Positions 1-8,306 of a stretch of 64,000 bases of DNA are shown piece after piece. Each line of letters begins with the position of its first letter. Position 1 is the stretch's first letter. The position numbers were made by a program, and so were the translations under genes. This DNA is from Bog-532 sp963732345 (GTDB lineage: Bacteria > Actinomycetota > Actinomycetes > Streptosporangiales > Streptosporangiaceae), in contig CAVSZI010000016.1 in the NCBI GenBank assembly GCA_963732345.1, forward strand, positions 310,001 through 374,000, in the 5' to 3' direction. The notes beneath the pieces are model-generated. The model saw nothing but the letters and a program-made list of their open reading frames with translations, was not told where the DNA came from and made no database searches.

Positions 1-1176
1 TTCGCCGGGGTGGGCCTGCTCTTCTGGGGCGGTCAGCCGGAGCGGCGGCGGCGCCGGGGCGCGCTGTGGCGCATCGCGGGCACCATCGCCGGTGCGGTGC
101 CCGCCGGATCGTTCCTGGCCAACCTGGTGCCGTGGTGGCTGATGCCGCACCCGGCGGTCTGGCAGTACGGGCTCACCCTCGGCTGGACGGCCGTGGTCAG
201 CGCGATCGCGCTGGCTGGCCCGTGGCGGCGCGATCCGTTCGGGCCGCCGGGTGCGGTGGCCCTGATGACCGTGCTGATCGTGGGGCTGGACGTGATGACC
301 GGGTCCCGGCTGCAGCTGGGCTCGCCCTTCGGCCTGTCCCTCCTGCAGGCCGGCCGGTTCTACGGAATCGGCGGCGAAGCGATCGGCCTGTACGCCGTAT
401 GCGGCATGATCGCTGTCGCCTGGGTGGGCAATACGCTGCTCCGGCCGGCCGCGCGGGACGCCGGCACCCCCGTCCCCGGCTCTCGCCCCGGCCGGGGTCG
501 GGCGCTTGTCGCCGCGTCCGCGGTCGCAATCTTCGTGGTGATCGCGTGCGGCTGGCCGCAGTTCGGCGGGAAGGTGGGCGGTACGATCGCCATCGTCCCC
601 GGTTTCGTGCTACTGCTCATGGCCATGGCCGGAATCAGGATCACGGTCCGGCGGGTCGCGGTGGTCCTGGGCAGCGGGGTAGCCCTATTCGTGGTGTTCG
701 CGCTGGTCAACTACCTGATCCCGGCGACGGGCCAGTCTGACATCGGCGCTTTCGCCGGGAACTTGTTCCACGGCCACGCCGGAGGGCTCCTGCTTCGCAA
801 GTGGAACTCCATGCTCGGCTCGCTCGCGGTGAGCAGCTACAGCCCGGTAGTCCCCCTCATCATCATCCTGGCCGGGCTGATGCTGCTGAAGCCCGCCTCG
901 TTCGGGGTCAAGGCGGTCCCGCGCGGATATGCCGCCGAGCCGCTGCTCGCGATGACCCTGGCCACGATGTGGCTGGTCTGCGTACTCGGCTGGTTTGCCG
1001 ACGACTCGGGCATCATCGTGCCTGCCACCGCGCTGCCCTTGGCCCTGCCGCTCGGGTTCGCGTTGCTGGCGGGCGTTCCGCTTACCGATGACGAGGCGGC
1101 CAAACTGCGGGCCGACGGTCACGGGATCCTCCGTCGCCGGCCGGATCGGCTAGCCGGGACGACCGGCGCACAGTAA
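1..1176 (+). CDS. Multi-pass membrane protein, 3' part (gene runs in from outside the window)
   Basis: The reading frame is open from the first base, so the gene probably begins upstream; the GTG at position 10 is only the first possible start inside the window. About 390 residues are visible, with eight or more hydrophobic segments separated by short basic loops, and an acidic/basic cytoplasmic tail (around TDDEAAKLRADG). A conserved-looking stretch in the middle (GRFYGIGGEAIGLYA) resembles the membrane domain of large actinobacterial integral proteins of unknown role, but I cannot name the family. It ends 9 bases before the acyltransferase gene, whose ribosome binding site begins at its stop codon, so the two are likely co-transcribed. 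Confidence 0.7.
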   Translation, partial: FAGVGLLFWGGQPERRRRRGALWRIAGTIAGAVPAGSFLANLVPWWLMPHPAVWQYGLTLGWTAVVSAIALAGPWRRDPFGPPGAVALMTVLIVGLDVMTGSRLQLGSPFGLSLLQAGRFYGIGGEAIGLYAVCGMIAVAWVGNTLLRPAARDAGTPVPGSRPGRGRALVAASAVAIFVVIACGWPQFGGKVGGTIAIVPGFVLLLMAMAGIRITVRRVAVVLGSGVALFVVFALVNYLIPATGQSDIGAFAGNLFHGHAGGLLLRKWNSMLGSLAVSSYSPVVPLIIILAGLMLLKPASFGVKAVPRGYAAEPLLAMTLATMWLVCVLGWFADDSGIIVPATALPLALPLGFALLAGVPLTDDEAAKLRADGHGILRRRPDRLAGTTGAQ

Positions 1177-1185
1177 GGAGAACGA

Positions 1186-1875
1186 GTGCAGTACCAGCTA
1201 TCGCGGCTCATCGCCGGGCCGTTCCTGCGCGGGCTGTGGCGGCCGCGGGTCATCGGCGCTGAGCACATTCCGGACGCAGGCGGGGCCATCCTGGCGTCCA
1301 ACCACCTGTCCGTGATGGACTCGATTTTCCTGCCGCTGGTGCTCAAGCGCCCGGTGACGTTCGCGGCCAAGTCGGAGTACTTCACCAGCAAGCGACCCGG
1401 CCTGCGGCTTATGGGCCTTTACCTGCGGGCTACGGGCCAGCTGTCGGTGGACCGGGCCGGCGCGCGGGCGGCCCAGGAAATGCTCGAGAAAGCCCTCGCC
1501 TTGCTGCGCGAAGGGGAACTCTTCGGCATCTATCCCGAAGGCACCCGCTCCCCGGACGGGCGGCTGTACCGCGCCCGGCCCGGGGTGGGCTGGCTGGCGG
1601 TGAATTCCGGCCTTCCCGTTATCCCCGTCGCCATGATCGGCACGGACCGCGTGCTGCCCCCGGGTCGCGTCATCCCCCGTCTGGGCCGCGTCGAGATACG
1701 GATCGGAAAGCCGATGACCTTCGGTGATCTCGCTGGCGCCGGACGCGATGCACCGGGCAAGGCGCGGCGGGCCATCGCCGACGAGGTGGTCCGGGCCATT
1801 CAGGAACTGTCCGGTCAGGAGTACGTCGCAATGTACGCCTCGGCGCGCAAAGAGGAACTCGCCGCGGGCGGCTAA
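1186..1875 (+). CDS. 1-acyl-sn-glycerol-3-phosphate acyltransferase family protein (PlsC-like)
   Basis: Membrane-associated acyltransferase that would acylate lysophosphatidic acid or a related lysolipid. The catalytic HX4D motif is present as NHLSVMDS (His40, Asp45) and the phosphate-binding motif as YPEGTRS near residue 120; a third block (GLPVIPVAMIG) also fits the PlsC family. The length of 229 residues is normal. The GTG start is preceded by AAGGAG with good spacing. It follows the membrane protein gene by 9 bases. Its stop codon overlaps by four bases the stop of the convergent subtilase-like gene. The precise lipid substrate cannot be read from sequence. Confidence 0.9.
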   Translation: MQYQLSRLIAGPFLRGLWRPRVIGAEHIPDAGGAILASNHLSVMDSIFLPLVLKRPVTFAAKSEYFTSKRPGLRLMGLYLRATGQLSVDRAGARAAQEMLEKALALLREGELFGIYPEGTRSPDGRLYRARPGVGWLAVNSGLPVIPVAMIGTDRVLPPGRVIPRLGRVEIRIGKPMTFGDLAGAGRDAPGKARRAIADEVVRAIQELSGQEYVAMYASARKEELAAGG

Positions 1876-3974
1876 GGCTCCGGGTTCCCGGCCCTGCGTC
1901 TCCTCACCGGGCCGCCGCGCCTCGCCGGCGGCGGTGCGGCCGACGGGAACGGATCCGTCAGGGCGGCAGGATTCCAGATGTAGAGCGGGCCGGAGGGGGC
2001 ATCACCGGCCCGCCCTCCCGGTGAACTGCCCGCATCCTCGGTCGGCCGGGGGAAACGCGACGGCCGCACGAGCGGCAGCCGGCCCTCCGGAGGCACAGGG
2101 CCACCCGGCACTGCTGGCCCCGGCGGGACCGCTCCTACCGGGGACGCGGGATCGGCCGAAGGCACCGGACCGCCGGAACGGAGCCGGCCAGCCGGCGGTA
2201 TCGGGCCGGCTGGGCCTGCGGGCGGGGGGGCCGTGTGCCCGGGTGGGGCAATGGGTCCTGGGTCGGCGACCGGGCCTGGCTGGTCCGCATCCCATGGCGC
2301 CGACGTCGCCGGGGCCGACGGGGCGAAGAGGGCGAACGGATCGGGCGCGCGCTGTACCGGCTCATGCGGCACTTCACCCTCGGGCATGGGTGCCGGATCC
2401 CACGGTGGACCGCCAGGCGCGGAGACCTCAGCCCGCGTCACCGTCCTGGGCACGGGCGTCACGCGCACCGGCAGGCCGCCGCCGGGAGGGGGTGGCCCCG
2501 TTCTCCACCGGGCCGCTCCCGGCGCCGCCGCATGCGCTGCGGCAGCGCGCTCTTCCGCGGCTGCTCTCGTATGCCTCGCCCCGGCCGCCAGCGGCCCGGA
2601 TGGGGCACTGAGCAAGGTCCGGGGCTCCGGGGCGGGAAGAGTGGCGCGTTCGGCCCGCCGCCGCCGGACCCGGATACCGATCAGGCTCGCGAGCAGCAGA
2701 ACAATCAGCATCGACGCGGCCATGGCCGCGTCGCGCAGCACGGCCTGGGCCCGGCTCAGGATGGCCGTCGCGGGGTGACCTTCCGCGGGCCGGATCCTCC
2801 CCGGCGGCGCCTGCGCCTTAGCCGGCGAAGTGGATGGCGCCGAGGCCGACGCGCGGGGGGCGGCGATGAGCGCCGCGGCCTCAACGGCCTTCAGTGCGTC
2901 CACGGTCCCTGCGCCGTCGCCCGGCGTCGTGGCGGACGGTGGCCGGGCCACGCCGCCGGCCAGGAGGGCCTGCCGAACCTGACTGCCGGTCAGGGCGGGA
3001 TACCGCGACCGGATCAGGGCCGCGACGCCCGCGGCTATGGCGCTGGCCGCGTCGGTGGTGCTCATGTTCCGGTATCCGGAGGGCGGGCTCGCCGTGGTGA
3101 GGTTCACGCCGGGTGCGGTGAGCGCCACGTAAGACTGCCGGATGGAGAACGGGGCCCCGACGAAGTGGCGGTCCACGGCGCCGAGCGCGATGACGCCCGG
3201 GTAGGACGCCGGGAAGGCGGGCTCGTTGCCGTCCTCGCCGTTGTCTCCTGCGGGGGCGACGAGCACGGATCCCTTCCCGAGGGCGTAGTTCACCGCCGCG
3301 CGCTCGGCGGCGCTGCCCCCGGCGGCGGCGCTGAGGCCACCGGTCGCGGCGCCGTCGGAAGCCAGGCTCGCCGGGTCCAGCGGCAGGTCGATCACCTGGG
3401 CGCCGTGCCGGGCGGCGTACCGGATACCCGCGGCGATCGCGGCCGGCAGGCGTCCCACGTCAGCCGGGTTCGCGTTCAATGGGTCGGTGGCGTCCAGGAC
3501 CACCCGGATGGAGAGGATCCGGGCCGCGGGCGCGACACCGATGATCCCCGACGCTTGGCCCACGTTGTCGCCATGGCCCGCGATGATGCTCGCGGTAGAC
3601 GTGCCCTCGATCGCCCAGGACGGAGCGCCGGGCACCTCACCCGATCCGGTGAAATCGGGTCCGGTGACGACGGAGCCACTCAGGTCGGGATGGGTTGCTT
3701 CCACCCCGCTGCTGAGCACGGCGACGGTGATTCCCGCCCCGCGCGAGACCTGCCAGGCCTGCGGGACGTGCAGGTTACCCAGCCACCATTCCTGAGCGCG
3801 GACCCGGTCGGATCGCTCCGCCGGAGCCGTTCCGGCACGGACCGCCGCAGGTCCGCCCGGTGCCGCGGCACCGGCCCGCGCGGGCAGGGCAGCCCCAACC
3901 ACGGTGGCGGCCGTCATCGCCGCGGTCAGAGCCAGCAGTGCGCCGCTGGGCAATCGAGGTGACACGGCGGTCAC
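1872..3974 (-). CDS. Subtilase-fold (S8, mycosin-like) secreted membrane-anchored protein with all catalytic residues replaced
   Basis: A 700-residue protein starting at a GTG preceded by AGAGGAGA; a longer frame upstream has no comparable ribosome binding site. Residues 1-33 form a signal peptide, about 80-340 an S8 fold, 416-435 a membrane helix followed by RVRRRR, and the rest is a proline-rich cytoplasmic tail of about 260 residues. This is the layout of mycosins, the type VII secretion-linked proteases. The expected catalytic positions do not match an active enzyme: the Asp block reads VAVLSSGV (Ser88), the His block EGTSTASIIAG (Glu123), the oxyanion Asn block PAGDNG (Asp244), and the Ser block STTDAASAIAAG (Asp308). 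The fold-flanking residues align well, so these are substitutions rather than misalignment. No ESX genes are nearby. A structural or binding role is inferred. Confidence 0.85.
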   Translation of the reverse strand: MTAVSPRLPSGALLALTAAMTAATVVGAALPARAGAAAPGGPAAVRAGTAPAERSDRVRAQEWWLGNLHVPQAWQVSRGAGITVAVLSSGVEATHPDLSGSVVTGPDFTGSGEVPGAPSWAIEGTSTASIIAGHGDNVGQASGIIGVAPAARILSIRVVLDATDPLNANPADVGRLPAAIAAGIRYAARHGAQVIDLPLDPASLASDGAATGGLSAAAGGSAAERAAVNYALGKGSVLVAPAGDNGEDGNEPAFPASYPGVIALGAVDRHFVGAPFSIRQSYVALTAPGVNLTTASPPSGYRNMSTTDAASAIAAGVAALIRSRYPALTGSQVRQALLAGGVARPPSATTPGDGAGTVDALKAVEAAALIAAPRASASAPSTSPAKAQAPPGRIRPAEGHPATAILSRAQAVLRDAAMAASMLIVLLLASLIGIRVRRRRAERATLPAPEPRTLLSAPSGPLAAGARHTRAAAEERAAAAHAAAPGAARWRTGPPPPGGGLPVRVTPVPRTVTRAEVSAPGGPPWDPAPMPEGEVPHEPVQRAPDPFALFAPSAPATSAPWDADQPGPVADPGPIAPPGHTAPPPAGPAGPIPPAGRLRSGGPVPSADPASPVGAVPPGPAVPGGPVPPEGRLPLVRPSRFPRPTEDAGSSPGGRAGDAPSGPLYIWNPAALTDPFPSAAPPPARRGGPVRRRRAGNPEP

Positions 3975-4209
3975 GTCTCCTCTGGACGGGGGACACGCGG
4001 CGTGCTGCCCGTTCGCGGGATTGCGGCTCCGCCCGGCTGGGCTCTTGGTGCCGCACGCCCGGCCCGTCTCTACGGTCTTTTCGTCACAGGACCATCGTGC
4101 CATGCGCGTGCCTGCCGGGGAATCGTTCCGCCCATCTTGCGCTGCCCGGGCCGCGGCGCCGGACGGACCGCAGACGCCTGGTTACCGCCGGAAACGAGGC
4201 CCGGACCGC

Positions 4210-5025
4210 CTACGGCGCGGGGCTCAGGGAGACGTGCGCCCCGGGCGGCAGCCCGAGCCGCTGAGCCGCATCGCCGGAATTGACGGCGAGCGAGACCATG
4301 CCGGATCCGTCGGCGAAGGCGACCAGTTCACCGGGCGCCACCGCCCCGAACGTGTCCCGGTAGGGCACGGTCAGCTGGCGGCGCCCGGCTCGCACCACGA
4401 CGCTCCGGCCGTAACAGACACCGATCCTGCCCGCGTCGGACGCGGAGATGGATAGCTGCACGTTGCCGAACGTGTCGACAGTCAGCACTTCGCCCTGAGC
4501 GGTCCCGTCGAGTACCCGGCTCGCCGGCGGCGGTAGCGTCACCAGGTCCGACACGTCGACCTCGGTGCCGGCCGAGGCGAGGTCCGTTCCGGCGGCCAGG
4601 CGCGCGGCGACGGGCATGAAGATGTCGCGGCCGTGAAACGTCGGTGCGGCCGCGGGGTTCAGCCACAGTTCCTTGTTGGTGAGGCTGATAGCTGTCCGCG
4701 GGCCGCCGGACACCGACACGGCCCACGACAGCAGGCCGTTGTCCGGTCCGACCAGGATGGCGTCGCCGGCCGCGACAGCGATACCCCGCCGGTCAGTGCC
4801 GACTCCCGGATCGACCACGGCGACGTGCACCGCGGGCGGGAAGTAGGGGATTGTCTGAGCGAGCACGGCCGCGCCGCGCCGCACGTCACCGCCCGGAATG
4901 AGGTGGGTGATGTCTATGACGGGTATCTGCGGCGCGATCTGGGCGGCAACTCCGTGACAGGCGGCGGTGAATCCGTCCTCCAGCCCGTAGTCGGTGAGAA
5001 ACGTCAGACAGCGAAAAGGGGCCAC
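4210..5025 (-). CDS. SAM hydrolase (S-adenosyl-L-methionine hydroxide adenosyltransferase, DUF62 family)
   Basis: Family known to cleave S-adenosylmethionine to adenosine and methionine using water as nucleophile. The conserved Asp-Arg-His triad of the hydrolase branch is visible as Asp72 and Arg79 (VDPGVGTDRRG) and His131 (TFHGRDIF). The N-terminal FLTDYGLEDGF and the substrate-loop GPDNGLLS are also typical. The 271-residue length is normal. True chlorinases and fluorinases lack the Arg/His pair, so halogenation is unlikely. It is transcribed toward the pseudo-subtilase gene, 235 bases away, and is divergent from the DUF3263 gene. No pathway partner is evident next to it. Confidence 0.88.
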   Translation of the reverse strand: MAPFRCLTFLTDYGLEDGFTAACHGVAAQIAPQIPVIDITHLIPGGDVRRGAAVLAQTIPYFPPAVHVAVVDPGVGTDRRGIAVAAGDAILVGPDNGLLSWAVSVSGGPRTAISLTNKELWLNPAAAPTFHGRDIFMPVAARLAAGTDLASAGTEVDVSDLVTLPPPASRVLDGTAQGEVLTVDTFGNVQLSISASDAGRIGVCYGRSVVVRAGRRQLTVPYRDTFGAVAPGELVAFADGSGMVSLAVNSGDAAQRLGLPPGAHVSLSPAP

Positions 5026-5138
5026 GATCCGCGAGCGTACGTCGCAGGAGGCCGCCGGTACAGGAGGGCCTGCGGCCGGGTTTTCGGCGGGCTGCCCGCC
5101 TCCCCGCCTACGATGACCGTGTCCGGGAGGAGGGTGAC

Positions 5139-5384
5139 ATGGCGGAACTGTCCGAGCGTGACGCCCAGATCCTGGCCTTCGAGGCGCGGTCCTGGCGGCA
5201 CCCGGGGGCGAAGGAACAGGCCATGCACGACGTCCTGAACCTCGCGCCCACCCGCTACTACCAGATACTGAACGAGCTGATCGACACGCCGGAGGCCCTG
5301 CGCTTCGATCCGGTGCTCATCAAGCGGCTGCGCAGGCAGCGCTCCCGGCGGCAGCGGATGCGGTCGCCGCGTACCCCCGAATAG
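5139..5384 (+). CDS. DUF3263 family small helical protein
   Basis: An 81-residue actinobacterial protein of unknown function. The diagnostic pattern is seen: LSERDAQILAFE near the start, then WRHPGAKEQA, LAPTRYYQILNELID (a helix-turn-helix-like segment), DPVLIKRLRR and a very basic tail. A strong ribosome binding site (GGAGGAGG) lies just upstream of the ATG. Family members commonly sit beside otsA/otsB in actinomycetes, as here, 26 bases before otsB. The HTH-like middle suggests nucleic acid binding, but this is inference. Confidence 0.85.
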   Translation: MAELSERDAQILAFEARSWRHPGAKEQAMHDVLNLAPTRYYQILNELIDTPEALRFDPVLIKRLRRQRSRRQRMRSPRTPE

Positions 5385-5410
5385 GACGGCGTGATGCGAG
5401 AACGCGGAGA

Positions 5411-6271
5411 ATGGCGCCCATGACCCCCGACCGTGTCGCGGCCGGGCTGCCCCGGGCCGCTACCACCGAAGGGCAGACCGGCCTGGACGCACTCCTGTCC
5501 GCGCCGGCCGGCGCGCTGATCGCCTCCGACTACGACGGGACGCTATCGCCGATCGTGGGTGACCCGGCCGCCGCGCACGCTCATCCCGGCGCGATCGCCG
5601 CGCTGCGGCGGCTGGCGGCCCACGTCGGCACACTGGCCATCATCACCGGCCGTCCCGTGGTGCAGGCGGTTGAGCTCGGCGGCCTGGCCACCGTGCCCGG
5701 CCTCATCGTGCTTGGCCACTACGGCTGGGAACGCTGGCAGGACGGCCAGGTCTCCGCTCCTCCCGTGCCGCCGGGCGTGGCGGCGGCACGGCGGGAGCTG
5801 CCCGGTGTGCTGCGCGCGGCGGGTGCCCCCGACGGGACCCGCATCGAGGACAAGGGGCACGCCGTGGCCGTGCATACCCGCGGCACGGCTGACCCGGATG
5901 CGGCCCTGGCCCGGCTGCGCGGGCCGCTGGAGACACTCGCGGGGCAGACGGGGCTGGCGCTGGAACCCGGCCGCCTGGTCGTCGAGCTACGGCCGCCGGG
6001 CATGGACAAAGGGGTGGCCCTACGGGAGCTGGCTGCGGAACGGGACACGCGGTCGGTGCTGTTCAGCGGCGATGACCTGGGTGACCTGACCGCGTTCGCC
6101 GCAGTACGTGACCTGCGCGCCACCGGCATCCCAGGCGTCACCGTGGTAAGTGCCGCCCCCGAGTCCGACCTGCCCACCGAAGACGCCGACCTAGTAGTGG
6201 ACGGCCCCGACGGAATCGCCGCACTCTTCACGGCCCTAGCCGACGCCCTGGAGGGGCAGGGGCACCCGTGA
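5411..6271 (+). CDS. otsB: Trehalose-6-phosphate phosphatase
   Basis: Dephosphorylates trehalose 6-phosphate in the second step of the OtsA-OtsB route to trehalose. HAD-superfamily motifs are visible: the nucleophile block SDYDGTLSP (Asp40/Asp42), ITGRP in motif II, the Lys-containing DKGVALREL, and the acidic block SGDDLGDLTAF. The 286-residue length fits the family. The start is taken at the ATG encoding MAPM; the ATG three codons later is also possible. The gene is convergent with otsA (13 bases between stops), so the pathway pair is together but not in one transcript. Confidence 0.93.
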   Translation: MAPMTPDRVAAGLPRAATTEGQTGLDALLSAPAGALIASDYDGTLSPIVGDPAAAHAHPGAIAALRRLAAHVGTLAIITGRPVVQAVELGGLATVPGLIVLGHYGWERWQDGQVSAPPVPPGVAAARRELPGVLRAAGAPDGTRIEDKGHAVAVHTRGTADPDAALARLRGPLETLAGQTGLALEPGRLVVELRPPGMDKGVALRELAAERDTRSVLFSGDDLGDLTAFAAVRDLRATGIPGVTVVSAAPESDLPTEDADLVVDGPDGIAALFTALADALEGQGHP

Positions 6272-6284
6272 CTCCCGGACGGAG

Positions 6285-7919
6285 TCAGCCCAGCGCGTCG
6301 AGCTGGGTGGTGAGCCAATGGGACGGGGCATTGGCCGCGGCGGCGGCGGCCAGGGCAGCGCATCGCCGGCGGCGCTCGTCCTCGGGCATCAACAGGGCCT
6401 GGTGCATCGCCGCCGCAGTGGCGCTCACGTCGTATGGGTTGACGAGCAGCGCGTCCGATCCGAGCAGCGAGGCGGCGCCCGCTTCGCGGGACAGGACCAG
6501 CGCGCAGCCGTGGTCGGACAGGACCGGGCCCTCCTCGGCGACCAGGTTCATGCCGTCCCGGATCGGGTTCACGACGAGGACGTCCGCGACGCGGCCGGCG
6601 GCCAGGGACCGCGGGTAGTCATCCTTGACCTCCAGGATCAGCGGATTCCAGTCCGCGGTGGCGAACTCCTCGGTGATCCCGGCCGCCATCCGGAGCACCT
6701 CGCCGGTGTACTCGCGGTAGCCGGGCACGCTGCTCCGGGATGGATAGGCGAACGCGACGTGCACGACCTGCCCGCGCCATTCGGGCCGGGTGGTGAGCAG
6801 TTCCCGGTAGGCGGCCAGTCCTCGGAGGATGTTCTTGGACAGTTCCGTCCGGTCGATCCGCACAATCAGCTTCCGGCCGGCCGCGGCCCGGGTCAGCGCG
6901 GCCACGTGCGCCTCGACGTCGGCCGCGCGGGCCCGTTCGCGCAGCGCGGGAGCGTCCACTCCGAGCGGGTGAACGCCCACGCCGGTGACGTGGCCGCGGT
7001 GGATGACGCGCTGGGCGGCTCGGTCCACTTGCGCCTCCAGCAGCGCCTCACAGCAGTCGAGGAACGCATCGGCCCATCGCTGGCAGAGGAAGCCGGCGTG
7101 ATCGGCACCCAGCATGCCGTCGAGGATGGCGCGGCCGATGTCCTCGGGAAGTATCCGGTAGTAGTCCACCGGCGCCCACGGCGTGTGCGAGAAGTGCGCG
7201 ATGCGGATGCCCGGCACGTCGTCCCGCAACATCCGCGGGACGAGCGCCAGGTGGTAGTCCTGCACGAGCACGCGGGCGGTCACCGGGGCCAACGTCGGGG
7301 CAGGCACGAGTGCCCGCGCAAATGCCTGGTTGTACGCGACGTAGGACTGCCAGTCGCGCCGGAACTCAGGCCCGAAACGCGGCTGGACCGGGGTGTCGAA
7401 CAGCAGGTGGTGGACAAACCACAAGGTGGCGTTCGCCACCGCGTTGTAGGCGCCCTGGAAGGTGGCGGCCGGTATGTCGAGCGCGCGCACCGCGGTCCGG
7501 CCGCCCGATGGTCCCCCGGTCTCGATGCCGAACCGCCTGCCGTCCGGATCCTGGCGCGCCGCGGCCCGGTCGGCGTCACTGAGCGCGGCGCAGATCCACA
7601 GCACCTCGGCGCGGCCCGCGAGCGAGGACAAGCTGGGCATGAGCCCGGATACCAGCCCCCCGCCGCCACGCCGCGCGGACAGGCTCCCGTCGGGGGCCAC
7701 CGTGAAGGACAGCGGGCCCCGGTTCGATGCGACGAGCAGCCGGCCGCCGCCCCGGGCAGTGCCCGCGCCCGGGGCGGCCTGGTGGTCCGGGGCGTGCCCG
7801 GGACCGGCCCCGCGGTCAGAGGTGCCCTCCCCCGCGTCAGCGTGGCCATCGGCCGAGCCGCTATCCGGGATGGCCTCCCCGGTGGCGGCCACCCGGCACA
7901 GGCTGCAGTTGTGACCCAT
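6285..7919 (-). CDS. otsA: Alpha,alpha-trehalose-phosphate synthase
   Basis: Glycosyltransferase family 20 enzyme making trehalose 6-phosphate from a nucleotide-glucose and glucose 6-phosphate. Visible motifs include SNRGPLSF at the N-terminal strand, the glycine-rich RRGGGGLVSGL loop, VQDYHLALVPRML, FSHTPWAPVDYYRILP and VHPLGVD, followed by the NPIRDGMNLVAEE block. The first 60 residues are low-complexity. The start at the ATG encoding MGHNC is my choice because upstream sequence in the same frame is unlike the family; the ribosome binding site is weak, so the start is uncertain. Transcription is away from the riboswitch-thrC unit. Confidence 0.9.
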   Translation of the reverse strand: MGHNCSLCRVAATGEAIPDSGSADGHADAGEGTSDRGAGPGHAPDHQAAPGAGTARGGGRLLVASNRGPLSFTVAPDGSLSARRGGGGLVSGLMPSLSSLAGRAEVLWICAALSDADRAAARQDPDGRRFGIETGGPSGGRTAVRALDIPAATFQGAYNAVANATLWFVHHLLFDTPVQPRFGPEFRRDWQSYVAYNQAFARALVPAPTLAPVTARVLVQDYHLALVPRMLRDDVPGIRIAHFSHTPWAPVDYYRILPEDIGRAILDGMLGADHAGFLCQRWADAFLDCCEALLEAQVDRAAQRVIHRGHVTGVGVHPLGVDAPALRERARAADVEAHVAALTRAAAGRKLIVRIDRTELSKNILRGLAAYRELLTTRPEWRGQVVHVAFAYPSRSSVPGYREYTGEVLRMAAGITEEFATADWNPLILEVKDDYPRSLAAGRVADVLVVNPIRDGMNLVAEEGPVLSDHGCALVLSREAGAASLLGSDALLVNPYDVSATAAAMHQALLMPEDERRRRCAALAAAAAANAPSHWLTTQLDALG

Positions 7920-8090
7920 ATCCCGGCAGGCTAGCGGAGGAACCTGAGCCTCCGAGGACGGTCCGATGAGCGATATCCCATGCTGCGGCATTCGCCATGA
8001 TCGGTTAAAGTTCACCTGAGGCATGTGTCCGTGAGGAAACAGCCCCGTGGCGGTGAACGTTGGTGTTCGCCGTGGCACAACTGAATACAG

Positions 8091-8286
8091 CTCATCTAGA
8101 GGGGTGGAGGGATCGGCCCTGTGAAGCCCCGGCAACCGTCACGATGATGCTCTGCTCGAAGGGGTAATCCCCGGGAGGCTCCCGCTGTGGGCCGGTGCGC
8201 CCGCTGTGGCCGCCCGCTCCCGCGAGGCCACATCGTGAGAGGTGCCAACTCCGGCCCGTGGTCAGGGTGACCCCGGGAAAGATGAG
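8091..8286 (+). promoter_or_regulatory. SAM riboswitch (S-box/SAM-I type) upstream of thrC
   Basis: The leader contains the S-box core in order: GTGGAGGGA, GGCCCTGTGAAGCC, CCGGCAACC, and later GGTGCCAACTCC. The closing P1 helix can be drawn between CTCATC at 8091-8096 and GATGAG at 8281-8286. The 3' strand of P1 touches the purine-rich ribosome binding region (AGGAGGAAAGG, 8285-8295) before the GTG start at 8307. There is no obvious terminator hairpin between P1 and the gene, so control at translation initiation is more likely than attenuation (inference). The core matches SAM-I better than SAM-IV. Confidence 0.85.
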
Positions 8287-8306
8287 GAGGAAAGGGGCCT
8301 CGCAAC

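Noticed and set aside
4210..5025. Chlorinase or fluorinase activity for the DUF62 protein
   Set aside because: The Asp-Arg-His triad of the SAM hydrolase branch is present; halogenases lack it.
8091..8286. SAM-IV riboswitch
   Set aside because: The AGAGGGGTGGAGGGA entry and P1 layout fit SAM-I; the SAM-IV-specific opening was not seen.
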